Assembly: GCA_018663035.1 (NCBI GenBank)
Contig: JABJEX010000057.1
Span: 1-50,799, forward strand
DNA from: Porticoccaceae bacterium
Lineage (GTDB): Bacteria > Pseudomonadota > Gammaproteobacteria > Pseudomonadales > Porticoccaceae
DNA: 50,799 bases
Reading direction: 5' to 3'
Part shown: in pieces, positions 26,476-35,415 of the stretch
Position numbering within the stretch: position 1 is the stretch's first letter
Layout of the letters: each line of letters begins with the position of its first letter
Notes under the pieces: model-generated
What the model saw: only the letters and a program-made list of their open reading frames with translations
What the model was told of the DNA's origin: nothing
Databases searched by the model: none
Program-made: the position numbers and the translations under genes

Positions 26476-27585
26476 ATGAGCAACAATGCCTTATTTCAAC
26501 CGTTTCAGCTGGGAAACCTTGAGTTAAAGAACCGTATCGTTATGGCCCCTATGACTAGGAATTTTTCTCCCAATGACAATATACCGGGCGACAATGTGGT
26601 TGATTACTACCGCCGTCGTGCCGAGGGTGGGGTGGGTCTGATTATTACTGAGGGCACCTGCGTGGGTCATGCCGGGGCTAGCGGCTATCCCGGCGTACCT
26701 TATTTCCATGGCGAGGCGCGTCTAGCCGGCTGGAAGAAAGTCGTCGATGCGGTACATGCTGCCGGTGGTAAAATTGCACCGCAGCTTTGGCATGTGGGTG
26801 CGGTTCGCAAATCCGGCACGCTGCCGGAGGGCGATGTGCCGGGTTATGGTCCCTCTGGTATGAATGTACCGGGTAAGGCCAATCGCCATGTAATGACTCA
26901 GCAGGATATTGACGATGTGGTGGCGGCCTTTGCTCAGGCTGCGGCCGACGCCAAAGCCATAGGCTGTGATGCTGTTGAACTGCATGGCGCTCATGGTTAT
27001 CTAATCGACCAGTTTTTCTGGGCCGGTACCAATCAGCGCGATGATCATTATGCGGGGTCTATCGAAAACCGAAATCGTTTCGCTGTGGAAATTATTGAGG
27101 CGGTAAGAACTGCCGTAGGCGCAGATTTTCCGATTATCTTGCGCTGGTCCCAGTGGAAACAACAGGATTACGCGGCCCGTTTGGCAGTTACCCCAGAAGA
27201 GCTCGAACGATTTTTGTTACCTTTGTCAGAGGCCGGCGTCGATATGTTTCACTGCTCTCAGCGACGTTTTTGGGAACCAGAGTTTGAAGGCAGTGACTTA
27301 AATCTTGCGGGCTGGACCCAAAAGATTACGGGTAAGCCAGCAATTACCGTGGGTAGTGTAGGTTTGGATGCAGACTTTACTCCCAAGCCTGGGGAAGCGC
27401 ATTTTAAAGAAGCTGACCCCGCTAGCCTAGATACCTTGCTGGATCGCTTAGAGCAAAAAGAATTTGACCTTGTGGCGGTTGGCCGAGCGCTGATCTCAAA
27501 TCCAAACTGGGTCAATCTGGTTGAGGCAAAGCGCATGGATGATTTAAAACCCTTCCGTAAAGAACATCTGGGCACCTTAGTTTAA
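26476..27585 (+). CDS. Old Yellow Enzyme family NADH:flavin oxidoreductase
   Basis: 369-residue FMN-dependent TIM-barrel enzyme. The substrate-binding histidine motif HGAHGYL has H170 and H173, QLWHVG lies at 103-108, and the C-terminal VAVGRALISNPNWV binds FMN phosphate. It reduces activated C=C bonds such as enones. It follows the membrane protein gene by 35 bases and precedes an SDR gene, so both may act on an alpha,beta-unsaturated intermediate. There is no iron-sulfur extension, so it is not a 2,4-dienoyl-CoA reductase FadH. Confidence 0.88.
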   Translation: MSNNALFQPFQLGNLELKNRIVMAPMTRNFSPNDNIPGDNVVDYYRRRAEGGVGLIITEGTCVGHAGASGYPGVPYFHGEARLAGWKKVVDAVHAAGGKIAPQLWHVGAVRKSGTLPEGDVPGYGPSGMNVPGKANRHVMTQQDIDDVVAAFAQAAADAKAIGCDAVELHGAHGYLIDQFFWAGTNQRDDHYAGSIENRNRFAVEIIEAVRTAVGADFPIILRWSQWKQQDYAARLAVTPEELERFLLPLSEAGVDMFHCSQRRFWEPEFEGSDLNLAGWTQKITGKPAITVGSVGLDADFTPKPGEAHFKEADPASLDTLLDRLEQKEFDLVAVGRALISNPNWVNLVEAKRMDDLKPFRKEHLGTLV

Positions 27586-27626
27586 GCCGACCAGTAGACA
27601 GCAGCCAAAAAATAGAGGATTAGGCT

Positions 27627-28406
27627 ATGGAGTTAGACAACAAAATTGTGGTTATCACCGGTGCAGGTAGCGGCATTGGTAGGGCATTGGCCCTGCGCTT
27701 TCACGCCGAAGGGGCAAAGCAAATTGTCTGCGCCGATATTAATTTAGAAAACGCTCAGGAAACCGCCGATATGATCGGGGGTGTAGCCATGCTGGCGAAT
27801 GTTGCCAAGGAAGAAGATACGGCGCGCATTATTGAAGAAACAGAGAGCACCATAGGCCCCATCGACCTATTTTGCTGCAATGCTGGCGTGGGCTTTGGCC
27901 AGTTTATCGACTCCCCCAATGCCGAGTGGCAGGCAATCTGGGACATTAACGTTATGTCTCATGTTTATGCCGCGCGCCATCTGGTGCCGCGTATGGTGGC
28001 TCGGGGCGGTGGTTATTTTTTAAATACCTCCTCTGCCGCTGGGCTGCTTAACCAGATTGGTGGTGCCGCCTACGGGGTAACAAAGCATGCCGCTGTTGGC
28101 TTTGGTGAATGGCTGGCTATTCATCATAAACATGAGGGCATTAATGTCTCTATGCTCTGCCCGCAGGCGGTGCGAACAGCTATGACAGCAGTGGACAATG
28201 ACGCGGTTGCCGCGGCCGCGAACAACGGCATGATTGAACCTGAGGAATTAGCAGACTCTGTGATTGAAGGTTTGCGCGAAGAGAGTTTTTTGATTTTGCC
28301 CCATCCGATTGTTAAAGAGTTTATGCAAAACAAAACCAGCAACTACGATCGCTGGATTGGTGGCATGAACAAGCTGATGCGCAAAATTACCGGTATTATC
28401 GAATAA
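27627..28406 (+). CDS. Short-chain dehydrogenase/reductase
   Basis: 259-residue SDR with GAGSGIG at 12-18, CNAG at 84-87 and catalytic Tyr149 and Lys153 (YGVTK) with Ser135/136. Asp37 in VCADINLEN at the end of the second strand suggests NAD(H) preference. The C-terminal extension (FMQNKTSNYDRWIGGMNKLMRKI) differs from the other SDR in the window, so the two are not recent duplicates. It sits in the OYE-SDR-ACAD-crotonase operon. Confidence 0.87.
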   Translation: MELDNKIVVITGAGSGIGRALALRFHAEGAKQIVCADINLENAQETADMIGGVAMLANVAKEEDTARIIEETESTIGPIDLFCCNAGVGFGQFIDSPNAEWQAIWDINVMSHVYAARHLVPRMVARGGGYFLNTSSAAGLLNQIGGAAYGVTKHAAVGFGEWLAIHHKHEGINVSMLCPQAVRTAMTAVDNDAVAAAANNGMIEPEELADSVIEGLREESFLILPHPIVKEFMQNKTSNYDRWIGGMNKLMRKITGIIE

Positions 28407-28432
28407 AAATTTGAATTTAAGGGGAGTGGACA

Positions 28433-29656
28433 ATGGGTTTTGAACTAACGGCCAGAGCAGCAGAGCTCAATGAGCGCCTAAAGGTGTTTATGGATGAGCA
28501 TATATATCCTCGCGAACATGAGTATGAGGAATTTACCAGTGATCAGAACAACCTCTGGCAGTATCCAGACTGGTATCAGGGCCTAAAAGACGAAGCCAAA
28601 AGGCAGGGTCTGTGGAATCTGTTTTTGCCCGAGGAGTACAAACCCTGGAGCCCCGGCTTAACTAACCTAGAGATAGCGCCACTCTTTGAAACCATGTCCA
28701 GAGCAGCCTGGTCGCAGCAGATCTTTAACTGTAATGCCCCAGATCGCGGCAATATGGAAGTGCTGGCCAAGTACGGTACTCCAGAGCAACAGGAGCAGTG
28801 GTTGTTGCCCCTCCTAGCTGGTGAAATTCGCTCCGCCTATGCCATGACCGAACCAGATGTAGCCTCATCTGATGCCACCAATATGGAGTTAAAGATTGAG
28901 CGCGACGGCGATGAATATGTTTTAAACGGCCGCAAATGGTGGACGACTAATGTGATTGGCTCTGCCTGCAAAATTATGCTGGTAATGGGCAAGTCCAACC
29001 CGGACGCACCGCGTCACCAACAGCACAGTACTATTTTGGTACCCACAGATACTCCTGGGGTAAAAATGTCTCGACCCCTAAAAGTCTTCGGCGAATACCA
29101 TTCACCTGGCGGTGAAGGGGATATGATATTTAGCGATGTGCGGGTGCCAGTTAGCAATTTGATACTAGGTGAAGGCCGTGGCTTTGAAATTGCCCAGGGC
29201 CGCTTAGGACCAGGTCGCTTTCAATACGCCATGATGTTTGTGGGCATGGCCCAACGCAGCCTGGAGCTTATGTGTGAGCGTGCCCAGCAGCGGGTAGCCT
29301 TTGGTGAAACCCTGAGCAAAAAAACCAGCGTGCAACACGAGATTGCCCGCAGCCGCTGCGATATTGAGCAGTGTCGATTGTTGGTATTGGCCGCCGCTGA
29401 AAAAATGGATAAATACGGCATAGATGGTGCCCGTGAAGATATCAGCATGCTCAAAATTGTGGCACCGAAAATGTGTGAAGATGTGTCTAGCCGCGCCATG
29501 CAAATCTTTGGTGGCATGGGCGTGTGCCAAGACACGCCACTGGCCCATATCTGGACAACAAGTAGATTCTGTCGCATTGCCGACGGCCCAGATGAGGTTC
29601 ATATGTCCCAGTTGGCAAAGATGACCATGCGTTCTTTAAACCGACAGTCGAACTAA
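28433..29656 (+). CDS. Acyl-CoA dehydrogenase (ACAD10/11-like)
   Basis: 407-residue FAD-dependent acyl-CoA dehydrogenase. Family segments are AMTEPDVASSDATN (137-150), NGRKWWTT (165-172), and QIFGGMGVCQDTPLAHIW near the C-terminus. The position of the usual catalytic Glu carries Asp (D384 in RIADGPDEVH), a pattern I associate with the ACAD10/11 branch. In animals those proteins join this domain to an aminoglycoside-phosphotransferase-like kinase; a matching kinase is encoded at 47033-48070. The gene is followed by a dienoyl-CoA isomerase gene 15 bases away. Confidence 0.88.
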   Translation: MGFELTARAAELNERLKVFMDEHIYPREHEYEEFTSDQNNLWQYPDWYQGLKDEAKRQGLWNLFLPEEYKPWSPGLTNLEIAPLFETMSRAAWSQQIFNCNAPDRGNMEVLAKYGTPEQQEQWLLPLLAGEIRSAYAMTEPDVASSDATNMELKIERDGDEYVLNGRKWWTTNVIGSACKIMLVMGKSNPDAPRHQQHSTILVPTDTPGVKMSRPLKVFGEYHSPGGEGDMIFSDVRVPVSNLILGEGRGFEIAQGRLGPGRFQYAMMFVGMAQRSLELMCERAQQRVAFGETLSKKTSVQHEIARSRCDIEQCRLLVLAAAEKMDKYGIDGAREDISMLKIVAPKMCEDVSSRAMQIFGGMGVCQDTPLAHIWTTSRFCRIADGPDEVHMSQLAKMTMRSLNRQSN

Positions 29657-29671
29657 GGAAGGGAGCAGATC

Positions 29672-30499
29672 ATGAGTTTTTCATCCGATGTGTTAAGTAT
29701 AGAGAAGCAGGGCCAGGTGGGGATTATCTGGCTTGATCGTGAGGCAAAATACAATGCGCTGTCCACTGAACTCTGGTCAGCTATTCCCCATGGCCTAGCG
29801 GCACTCTGCGAAGATCCAGAGATCGGCGCGATTGTGCTAGCGGGTCGCGGTAAACATTTCTGCGCCGGTATTGATCTCGCGGAGGATGGCCTTAGCGAGC
29901 ATAAAAAGGCCAAGGCCCGTTCCAAGGCAGAGGCGAATATTCGCCAACTGGGCAACACCCAAAAGTTCCAACAGGCAATTAGCTCTCTAGCCGAATGCGA
30001 GCTACCGGTTATCGCGGTGGTGCAGGGTTTTTGTCTAGGAGCAGGTGTCGATCTGATCACTGCCTGTGATATCCGTATTGCCAGTGCAGACTCGGTATTT
30101 AGTGTGCGGGAAACTCGTCTTGGTCTGGTGGCCGACGTGGGTACCCTGCAGCGTCTACCTAAGATTCTCAATGCCGGTCATGTAGCTGAGCTGGCCTATA
30201 CAGGCAAGGATATTAAAGCTGATCGCGCTGAGAAGATTGGGCTGGTCAATGATGTGTATGAAACTGCGCAAGCCACTATGGCAGCCGGTATGGCTATGGC
30301 TGCAGAGATCGCAGCTAACTCACCCATGGCCGTGCGCGGTACCAAGTTTATTCTGCGCCAGTCAGAGAATCTAACAGATGAACAGAGCCTGATGTTAAAC
30401 GGCATGTACACCATGATGACCAGCTTGGAGTCCAATGACTTGCAAGAGGGAATTATGGCATTTGCTGAACGCAGGCCAGCGAAGTTTACGGGCAGTTAA
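29672..30499 (+). CDS. Delta3,5-delta2,4-dienoyl-CoA isomerase-like crotonase
   Basis: 275-residue crotonase. It carries three acidic residues, D127 (GAGVD), E147 (RETRLGL) and D155 (ADVGTLQRLP), at exactly the spacing (20 and 8) of the catalytic D176/E196/D204 of rat dienoyl-CoA isomerase, and the ADVGTLQRLPK segment is the hallmark of that branch. It would shift double bonds in unsaturated acyl-CoA with odd-positioned bonds. It is the last gene of the operon, followed by a very strong terminator. Confidence 0.88.
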   Translation: MSFSSDVLSIEKQGQVGIIWLDREAKYNALSTELWSAIPHGLAALCEDPEIGAIVLAGRGKHFCAGIDLAEDGLSEHKKAKARSKAEANIRQLGNTQKFQQAISSLAECELPVIAVVQGFCLGAGVDLITACDIRIASADSVFSVRETRLGLVADVGTLQRLPKILNAGHVAELAYTGKDIKADRAEKIGLVNDVYETAQATMAAGMAMAAEIAANSPMAVRGTKFILRQSENLTDEQSLMLNGMYTMMTSLESNDLQEGIMAFAERRPAKFTGS

Positions 30500-30516
30500 T
30501 TATTATGTTTTGGTAC

Positions 30517-30549
30517 AAAAAAGGGGATAACTAAGTTATCCCCTTTTTT
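30517..30549. terminator. Bidirectional terminator
   Basis: A perfect 15-bp stem (30517-30531 with 30535-30549), loop TAA, A6 on one side and T6 on the other. It serves the crotonase gene and the converging PQQ dehydrogenase gene. Confidence 0.93.
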
Positions 30550-30569
30550 AATGCGCTTAGCTTGAGCGT

Positions 30570-32795
30570 TTAGTACATCATGTCTCTGGTGGCATTCAGC
30601 ATCCAGGGGAATTTCTCACCCAGTTTAGCCGCTCCATAAGTGAACCAGTACTCGATCTTTTGAGCGAAAGTCATCTCGACCATCTCCGGCAGGCGCTGTT
30701 GCTGTCTGTCCAGATAGGCATGAATCGCTTCGGCATCCTCCATGCTGTTGGTTTTATAGAAGCCCACCATGCCCTTATGAGATCTTGAACCGCCCAGCAC
30801 GATACCAGCAAAGTCAATATGTGTCTGTTCACTCATATAGCGCAGATCAGGTACCACATAGTTACTCTTGGCACTGATGCCGTGACAGGCCGCACAGTTG
30901 TGGCTGTACAGCTCTTCACCTTTTTTGATGATCTCTGGATCGGTAATCGCTTCATGACCCAGAGCCAGAATAGTCGTTAAGCTCTCATCTGCTAGTGCCT
31001 GAGTTTGATTGAAATCGCCTAGCTTAAAGACCAATAATTTATTCTGATTTTCTTTGTTGCGTCTGACTTCGTCACCGATAGTCAGCATTACGGCGCCGCC
31101 GCTACCCTGTGCCACAGCGACATACTGCTCGCCATCTAGTTCATAGGTCATAGGGCCTGCCAGTACTGCGCTGTCAGATTGATAGCGCCATAGGGCATCG
31201 CCATTTTCGGCATCATAGGCAGTGAAACTGCCATCCCATGTACCCTGAAAGACTAGGTCGCCGTCCGTACTAAGAATACCGCCGTTAGCTGGTTTATCGT
31301 GACGAACAGACCAAGCTGCCTGCTGTTTTACAGGGTCCCAGGCCAAAAGTTCACCGTAGATGAGAGCGTCGGCTGATGCCTTGCCCGCCACCCAGCTCAG
31401 AGGGTCTCTAGACTCGTTGAGATCCACCCCAGTATTCCAGCGGTTGAGCTGATATTTAACCGTCTTTTGGCCGCTAAAGTAGTGGGGAATATTCTGTGCA
31501 GGAATATACATCAGCGCTGTTTTAGGGCTGTATGACATTGGCTGCCAATTGTGAGCGCCATAGGGTGATGGCCAGATATAGCTGCCACCATTTGCTTGAT
31601 AATTCGCATATTCGGTCTCTACAGGGCGGCCGGTTTTCATATCAATATGGCTAGCCCAAGTCACCTTGGCAAAGGGCTCTGCTGACAGAAGTTCTCCGGT
31701 AGCACGATCGATCACGTAGAAGAAGCCATTTTTGGGCGCCTGCATAATCACTTTGCGCATTTCGCCTTTTTGCTCAATCTCGGCCAGCGTCAGTTGCTGC
31801 GTAGCAGTGTAGTCCCAGTTATCAGCTGGCGTGACCTGATAGTGCCAGACATAGTCACCAGTATCTGGCTTTAGGGCAACGATAGAACTGACGTAAAGGT
31901 TGTCGCCACCGCCAGGACTGCGCAGTTCGCGATTCCATGGCGAGCCATTTCCTGTTCCTATATAAAGTAAGTCCAGCTCAGGGTCGTAGACAATAGAGTC
32001 CCATACGGTGCCACCGCCGCCGCCAACCTTGTGCCAAGACTTATCACCCCAGGTCTCTACGGCCACTTCCAGAGCAGGGTGTTCCTGCGGTTTGTTGGGA
32101 TCGCCTGGCACGGTGTAAAAGCGCCATAGTTGATCACCATTGTTAACGTCATAGGCGGTAATGTAGCCGCGAACACCCAGTTCTGCGCCACCGTTACCGA
32201 TAATAATTTTTCCGTCCACCACTCGAGGAGCACCGGTAACACTGTAGTTACTGTTTGCTGGGGTAGTTTGCACTGTCCAGTTGACCTTGCCAGTCTTGGC
32301 ATCTAGAGCAATCAAACGTCCATCCAAGGTGCCAAAAAATACCTGTAGGTCAGACTCCTCCTCACCTTGCCACATGGCTACACCGCGGTTTACTGCACCA
32401 CAGCAGGCTTTGATTAGGTGCTCTCTGGGAACCTCGGCATCAAAGTGCCAGAGCTCTTCTCCAGTGCGGGCGTCTAGGGCGTGGACATGCGCCCAGCCCG
32501 TGCTCACATAGAGCACACCGTCGTGCATCAGGGGCGTGGCTTCCATGCCCCGTGCGGTCGAGAATTTGAACGACCAGGCGAGATCCAAACTATCGACATT
32601 GTCGCGGTTGATTTTGTTCAGCGGGCTGAAGCGCTGCTCCTTGTAATTGCGGCCATAGCTTAGCCATTCGCTATCTGGATCTGTTATTGACGACTGATCG
32701 ACCACAGTAGCCTGAGCTTGAACCAAACCAGCCGTAAGTAACATCAGGCTGCTAAGAGACAGTGCGTTGGCAAATTTACGTAGACGAGATGCCAT
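30570..32795 (-). CDS. PQQ-dependent quinohemoprotein alcohol dehydrogenase (type II)
   Basis: 741-residue periplasmic enzyme with a signal peptide (about 1-27), an eight-bladed PQQ propeller and a C-terminal cytochrome c domain. The adjacent-cysteine pair C131-C132 over PQQ is present, and the catalytic Asp is D328 in DNWDYT. The residue two after it is Thr330, whereas lanthanide-dependent enzymes have Asp there, so calcium is expected. Heme c is bound at C634-x2-C637-H638 with M676 as likely sixth ligand. It oxidises an alcohol and passes electrons to a c-type cytochrome. An AAGGGGAA ribosome site is present. It is the last gene of a minus-strand unit with HCCA isomerase, TetR and a metallo-beta-lactamase-fold gene. 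PQQ synthesis genes are not in the window. Confidence 0.93.
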   Translation of the reverse strand: MASRLRKFANALSLSSLMLLTAGLVQAQATVVDQSSITDPDSEWLSYGRNYKEQRFSPLNKINRDNVDSLDLAWSFKFSTARGMEATPLMHDGVLYVSTGWAHVHALDARTGEELWHFDAEVPREHLIKACCGAVNRGVAMWQGEEESDLQVFFGTLDGRLIALDAKTGKVNWTVQTTPANSNYSVTGAPRVVDGKIIIGNGGAELGVRGYITAYDVNNGDQLWRFYTVPGDPNKPQEHPALEVAVETWGDKSWHKVGGGGGTVWDSIVYDPELDLLYIGTGNGSPWNRELRSPGGGDNLYVSSIVALKPDTGDYVWHYQVTPADNWDYTATQQLTLAEIEQKGEMRKVIMQAPKNGFFYVIDRATGELLSAEPFAKVTWASHIDMKTGRPVETEYANYQANGGSYIWPSPYGAHNWQPMSYSPKTALMYIPAQNIPHYFSGQKTVKYQLNRWNTGVDLNESRDPLSWVAGKASADALIYGELLAWDPVKQQAAWSVRHDKPANGGILSTDGDLVFQGTWDGSFTAYDAENGDALWRYQSDSAVLAGPMTYELDGEQYVAVAQGSGGAVMLTIGDEVRRNKENQNKLLVFKLGDFNQTQALADESLTTILALGHEAITDPEIIKKGEELYSHNCAACHGISAKSNYVVPDLRYMSEQTHIDFAGIVLGGSRSHKGMVGFYKTNSMEDAEAIHAYLDRQQQRLPEMVEMTFAQKIEYWFTYGAAKLGEKFPWMLNATRDMMY

Positions 32796-32857
32796 AGATT
32801 TCCCCTTGATTTTATTTTTTAAGTCACGGATTTTAATAATAATTTTTCGTGTTTTTC

Positions 32858-33445
32858 TTATTGTAGAGCCATTTCGATAAATTGCATACGGTCCTGGCCG
32901 AAAAACATCTGCTCACCAATAAACATGGTGGGAGCGCCAAAACAGCCTCGCGCGACAGCGGCTTCGGTATTCTCAATCAGCCGTGCCTTGACCTCAGGAT
33001 TCTGAGTGCTGGCAATGATTTGTTTTGCGTCTAAGCCTGCCTCTGTCAGTACTCTGTCAATTACTTCTAGCTCAGCCATATTCTCCTTCTGAACCCAGAC
33101 TGCCGCGAAGACGGCCTCTAAATAGGCTTCAAAGGCAATTTGACCCTGCAGAGCAACGGCACCACGCATCAGGTTGAGCGTATTGATCGGAAAGTAAGGA
33201 TTAATAGATAGAGGTACCTGATAGAGCTTGGCAAAGCGGGGCAGATCTTGAGTCATCATATACTGGCCTTTGGCCGGAACCGTGACTGGCGACATGTTGC
33301 CGGACGCTTTAAAAAGGCCACCCAAAAGAATCGGCCTATAGTCCAGGTCGCACCCATATTGGGTACTTATTTGCTGCAGACGCCTGTGGGCGAGATAGGC
33401 TGTCGGGCTGCCAAAATCAAAATAAAACTCGATGGTTTTAGCCAT
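32858..33445 (-). CDS. 2-hydroxychromene-2-carboxylate isomerase-family (DsbA-like) protein
   Basis: 195-residue thioredoxin-fold protein of the HCCA isomerase/kappa-GST family. The N-terminal FYFDFGSPTAYLAHRR places the catalytic serine at S13 (Ser11 in NahD), replacing the CxxC of DsbA; the cis-proline loop GCFGAPTMFIGEQMFFGQDR is intact. By family it uses glutathione to isomerise a substrate. The context here is lipid or alcohol oxidation rather than naphthalene, so the substrate is open. An AAGGAGAG ribosome site precedes the ATG. Confidence 0.88.
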   Translation of the reverse strand: MAKTIEFYFDFGSPTAYLAHRRLQQISTQYGCDLDYRPILLGGLFKASGNMSPVTVPAKGQYMMTQDLPRFAKLYQVPLSINPYFPINTLNLMRGAVALQGQIAFEAYLEAVFAAVWVQKENMAELEVIDRVLTEAGLDAKQIIASTQNPEVKARLIENTEAAVARGCFGAPTMFIGEQMFFGQDRMQFIEMALQ

Positions 33446-33563
33446 AGCGCTCTCCTTGACAAAAAGCGGTCACAAGTCGAATTAATAACTTTTAAGAGTA
33501 GCTGTGCGGGTATTTGTGTGTAAATGGAAAACCATGACCCATGAGTTCGGGCTTCAGAGGTAT

Positions 33564-34163
33564 TCAGGCTCTGGGTATGAGGCTCTCTAGCAGGTCAATT
33601 AGCAGCGCTGCACTGTCCTCTGGACTCAGTGACTGATGGTCGCGCAATCTGTCCCAGTACTCGAAAGACATAATCGCAAAAATAGCCTCTTGACGAGATT
33701 GAGAGAGGCGACTGATTTCCGGCAGAGCGCGTGCTATATCAGAGCGCATTTTGTTTTGATACTTGGCGTAGTTCTGTTTAAGAAAGGCAGATCGCCAGCG
33801 CCGAGTAGCTGTGGATTTCATGATGTTGCTGTTGTTCTCGTACAGCTTCTGAATCTCGTTTACGCCCCATACTATACGCTCGCGAAGTGGCAGCGCAGTG
33901 TCTACAGAGGAGGCCTTACCTATAAAGCCTTCCCGCCAGATTTGATCCCCTGTTGCAAAGATAGCTTCCATGTCCTCAAAGTGGCGAAACACCGAGCGAA
34001 TACCAACCTTGGCATGATCTGCAATTTGCTGAGCCGTGGGCACCAAATTACCCTGATTGATGAGTTGCAGCATGGCCTCGACAATCACCTGACGGCTGCG
34101 GTCGCTGCGCAGGCGGCGGCCATCTACTTTTTCTGAGGTGCTGGTACTATCTGACATAGGCAT
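33564..34163 (-). CDS. TetR-family transcriptional regulator
   Basis: 199-residue repressor. The N-terminal helix-turn-helix (about 43-62, TAQQIADHAKVGIRSVFRHF) is followed by an all-helical ligand-binding part. The C-terminal half is not close to any regulator I can name. It is the only TetR protein in the window and lies 75 bases downstream of the metallo-beta-lactamase-fold gene, whose promoter region contains an island operator at 35354. I infer that it binds the TGNCAY-N5-RTGNCA sites and represses its own operon; this is not proven. ATG 34163 is used; an ATG two codons later is equally possible. Confidence 0.85.
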   Translation of the reverse strand: MPMSDSTSTSEKVDGRRLRSDRSRQVIVEAMLQLINQGNLVPTAQQIADHAKVGIRSVFRHFEDMEAIFATGDQIWREGFIGKASSVDTALPLRERIVWGVNEIQKLYENNSNIMKSTATRRWRSAFLKQNYAKYQNKMRSDIARALPEISRLSQSRQEAIFAIMSFEYWDRLRDHQSLSPEDSAALLIDLLESLIPRA

Positions 34164-34237
34164 GGTTTCTGCGGGAAAAAACGTCCGCTGATTTTCTCAT
34201 ATTTCGTCTGAACTTGCACTCTGTCGGGCAATGCTGA

Positions 34238-35308
34238 TTAAAGCCCATTGTTTTTAATCTCGATAGAGCTAGAGTTAGCGGGCAAGGATACTTCGGTGCC
34301 ATCTTGGCCCAGAGTAAATTCGCTAAAATATTCATCAACACCGTCCAACCAGGCCGCCTCGGCACCGGGTTGATCCAGGGGTGGCACTACATGGTAGTAG
34401 AGTAGATGGCCCACGTTGGCGTCGCGAGCAGTCTCTGCGGCCTCTATTGGAGAGGCATGGTAGTCCAACACATCATGAAAAATTTGCGCCATATTTGTGC
34501 TGCCAGCATTACTTGCGCCCTGACTCATGGCTTGCAGCAGGGTAGGTGATAGCGCCTCATGAACAAGCAGATCAATGCCCTCGGCAAAGCGTTCAATATT
34601 GGCGGATTTACTGGTGTCACCGGAGATCAGTGCGCTGCGTCCAGCATAACTGAATCTATAGGCAACAGCGGGAGAGATAGGGAAATGATCAACTGCTAAC
34701 ATTTCAACTGTCAGGCCATCCTGTTGATACAGAGTAATCAGTTCGCCATCGGCGGGAAGCGGGGCGCTAACGGCGACCATGCCGGCACCACTGAGTGGTG
34801 TGACAGCATTGCCATGGTGATCGTTGCGATAGACCTTGTCCTGCCCATAGGCCAGATTAAATCCAGCGACCACATCGGCCACGCCCTCAGGGCCATAGAC
34901 CTTAAGAGGCGTTTCGTGGGAGCCGTTGGCCCAGCGCAAGGTAGCCACCTCGCCCAGACCATCGATATGATCGGAGTGAAAATGGCTGAGAAAAACGCCA
35001 CTGATTGAACCGGGCGCAAAGCCCATGCGGCCAAGATTGCGAATGCCATTACTACCAGTGTCTACCAGAAACAGTTTGCCAGCGGCGACCACCGCAACAC
35101 AGGGCCCTGAGCGACGCACCGAGGGCATTGGCCCACCGGCACCGCATAGAGCCACATGCAGGCCATCGCCCAGATCTTGGATTTTATCGCTCTGCAGATT
35201 TGCTTGCATCCCTTTGGGGACAATGCTTAGAAAAATATCCCCGCGCTTGGTGTAGAGAGCCAATGCGGTGGTGAGCACTAGCAGGCCGACAATATATGAC
35301 TTCTTCAC
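34238..35308 (-). CDS. Metallo-beta-lactamase-fold hydrolase (RNase Z/arylsulfatase-like), exported
   Basis: 356 residues with an N-terminal hydrophobic helix (about 5-20). The metal motif HFHSDHIDG gives H109, H111, D113 and H114; ISGDT and VDHFPISPAVAYRF follow as later strands, as in the RNase Z/AtsA group. The frame opens at 35323 with GTG, but the first codons (GGGAGGT) are clearly a ribosome site, so the second GTG at 35308 is the true start. The gene is divergent from a GST-like gene, with an operator halfway between them (45 bases from each start). The substrate is unknown; an ester or lactone is plausible. Confidence 0.82.
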   Translation of the reverse strand: MKKSYIVGLLVLTTALALYTKRGDIFLSIVPKGMQANLQSDKIQDLGDGLHVALCGAGGPMPSVRRSGPCVAVVAAGKLFLVDTGSNGIRNLGRMGFAPGSISGVFLSHFHSDHIDGLGEVATLRWANGSHETPLKVYGPEGVADVVAGFNLAYGQDKVYRNDHHGNAVTPLSGAGMVAVSAPLPADGELITLYQQDGLTVEMLAVDHFPISPAVAYRFSYAGRSALISGDTSKSANIERFAEGIDLLVHEALSPTLLQAMSQGASNAGSTNMAQIFHDVLDYHASPIEAAETARDANVGHLLYYHVVPPLDQPGAEAAWLDGVDEYFSEFTLGQDGTEVSLPANSSSIEIKNNGL

Positions 35309-35353
35309 TATTTTACCTCCCACAGATCAGATTCTGTTTAGAGGGTGGCATGA

Positions 35354-35370
35354 TGGCATACAGTGTGTCA
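35354..35370. promoter_or_regulatory. Island operator copy 4 (TGGCAT-ACAGT-GTGTCA)
   Basis: A 17-bp imperfect palindrome centred between two divergent start codons, 45 bases from each. Its right flank ATATAT matches that of the copy at 43870. Confidence 0.66.
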
Positions 35371-35415
35371 ATATATTTAGAGGTGGATAAATATTCCGTA
35401 TATTTGGAGCTTGCC

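Noticed and set aside
33473-33520. A further island operator upstream of the HCCA isomerase gene (TTGACA and GGTCAC elements nearby)
   Set aside because: The half-sites do not fit the 6-5-6 spacing or the TGNCAY pattern.
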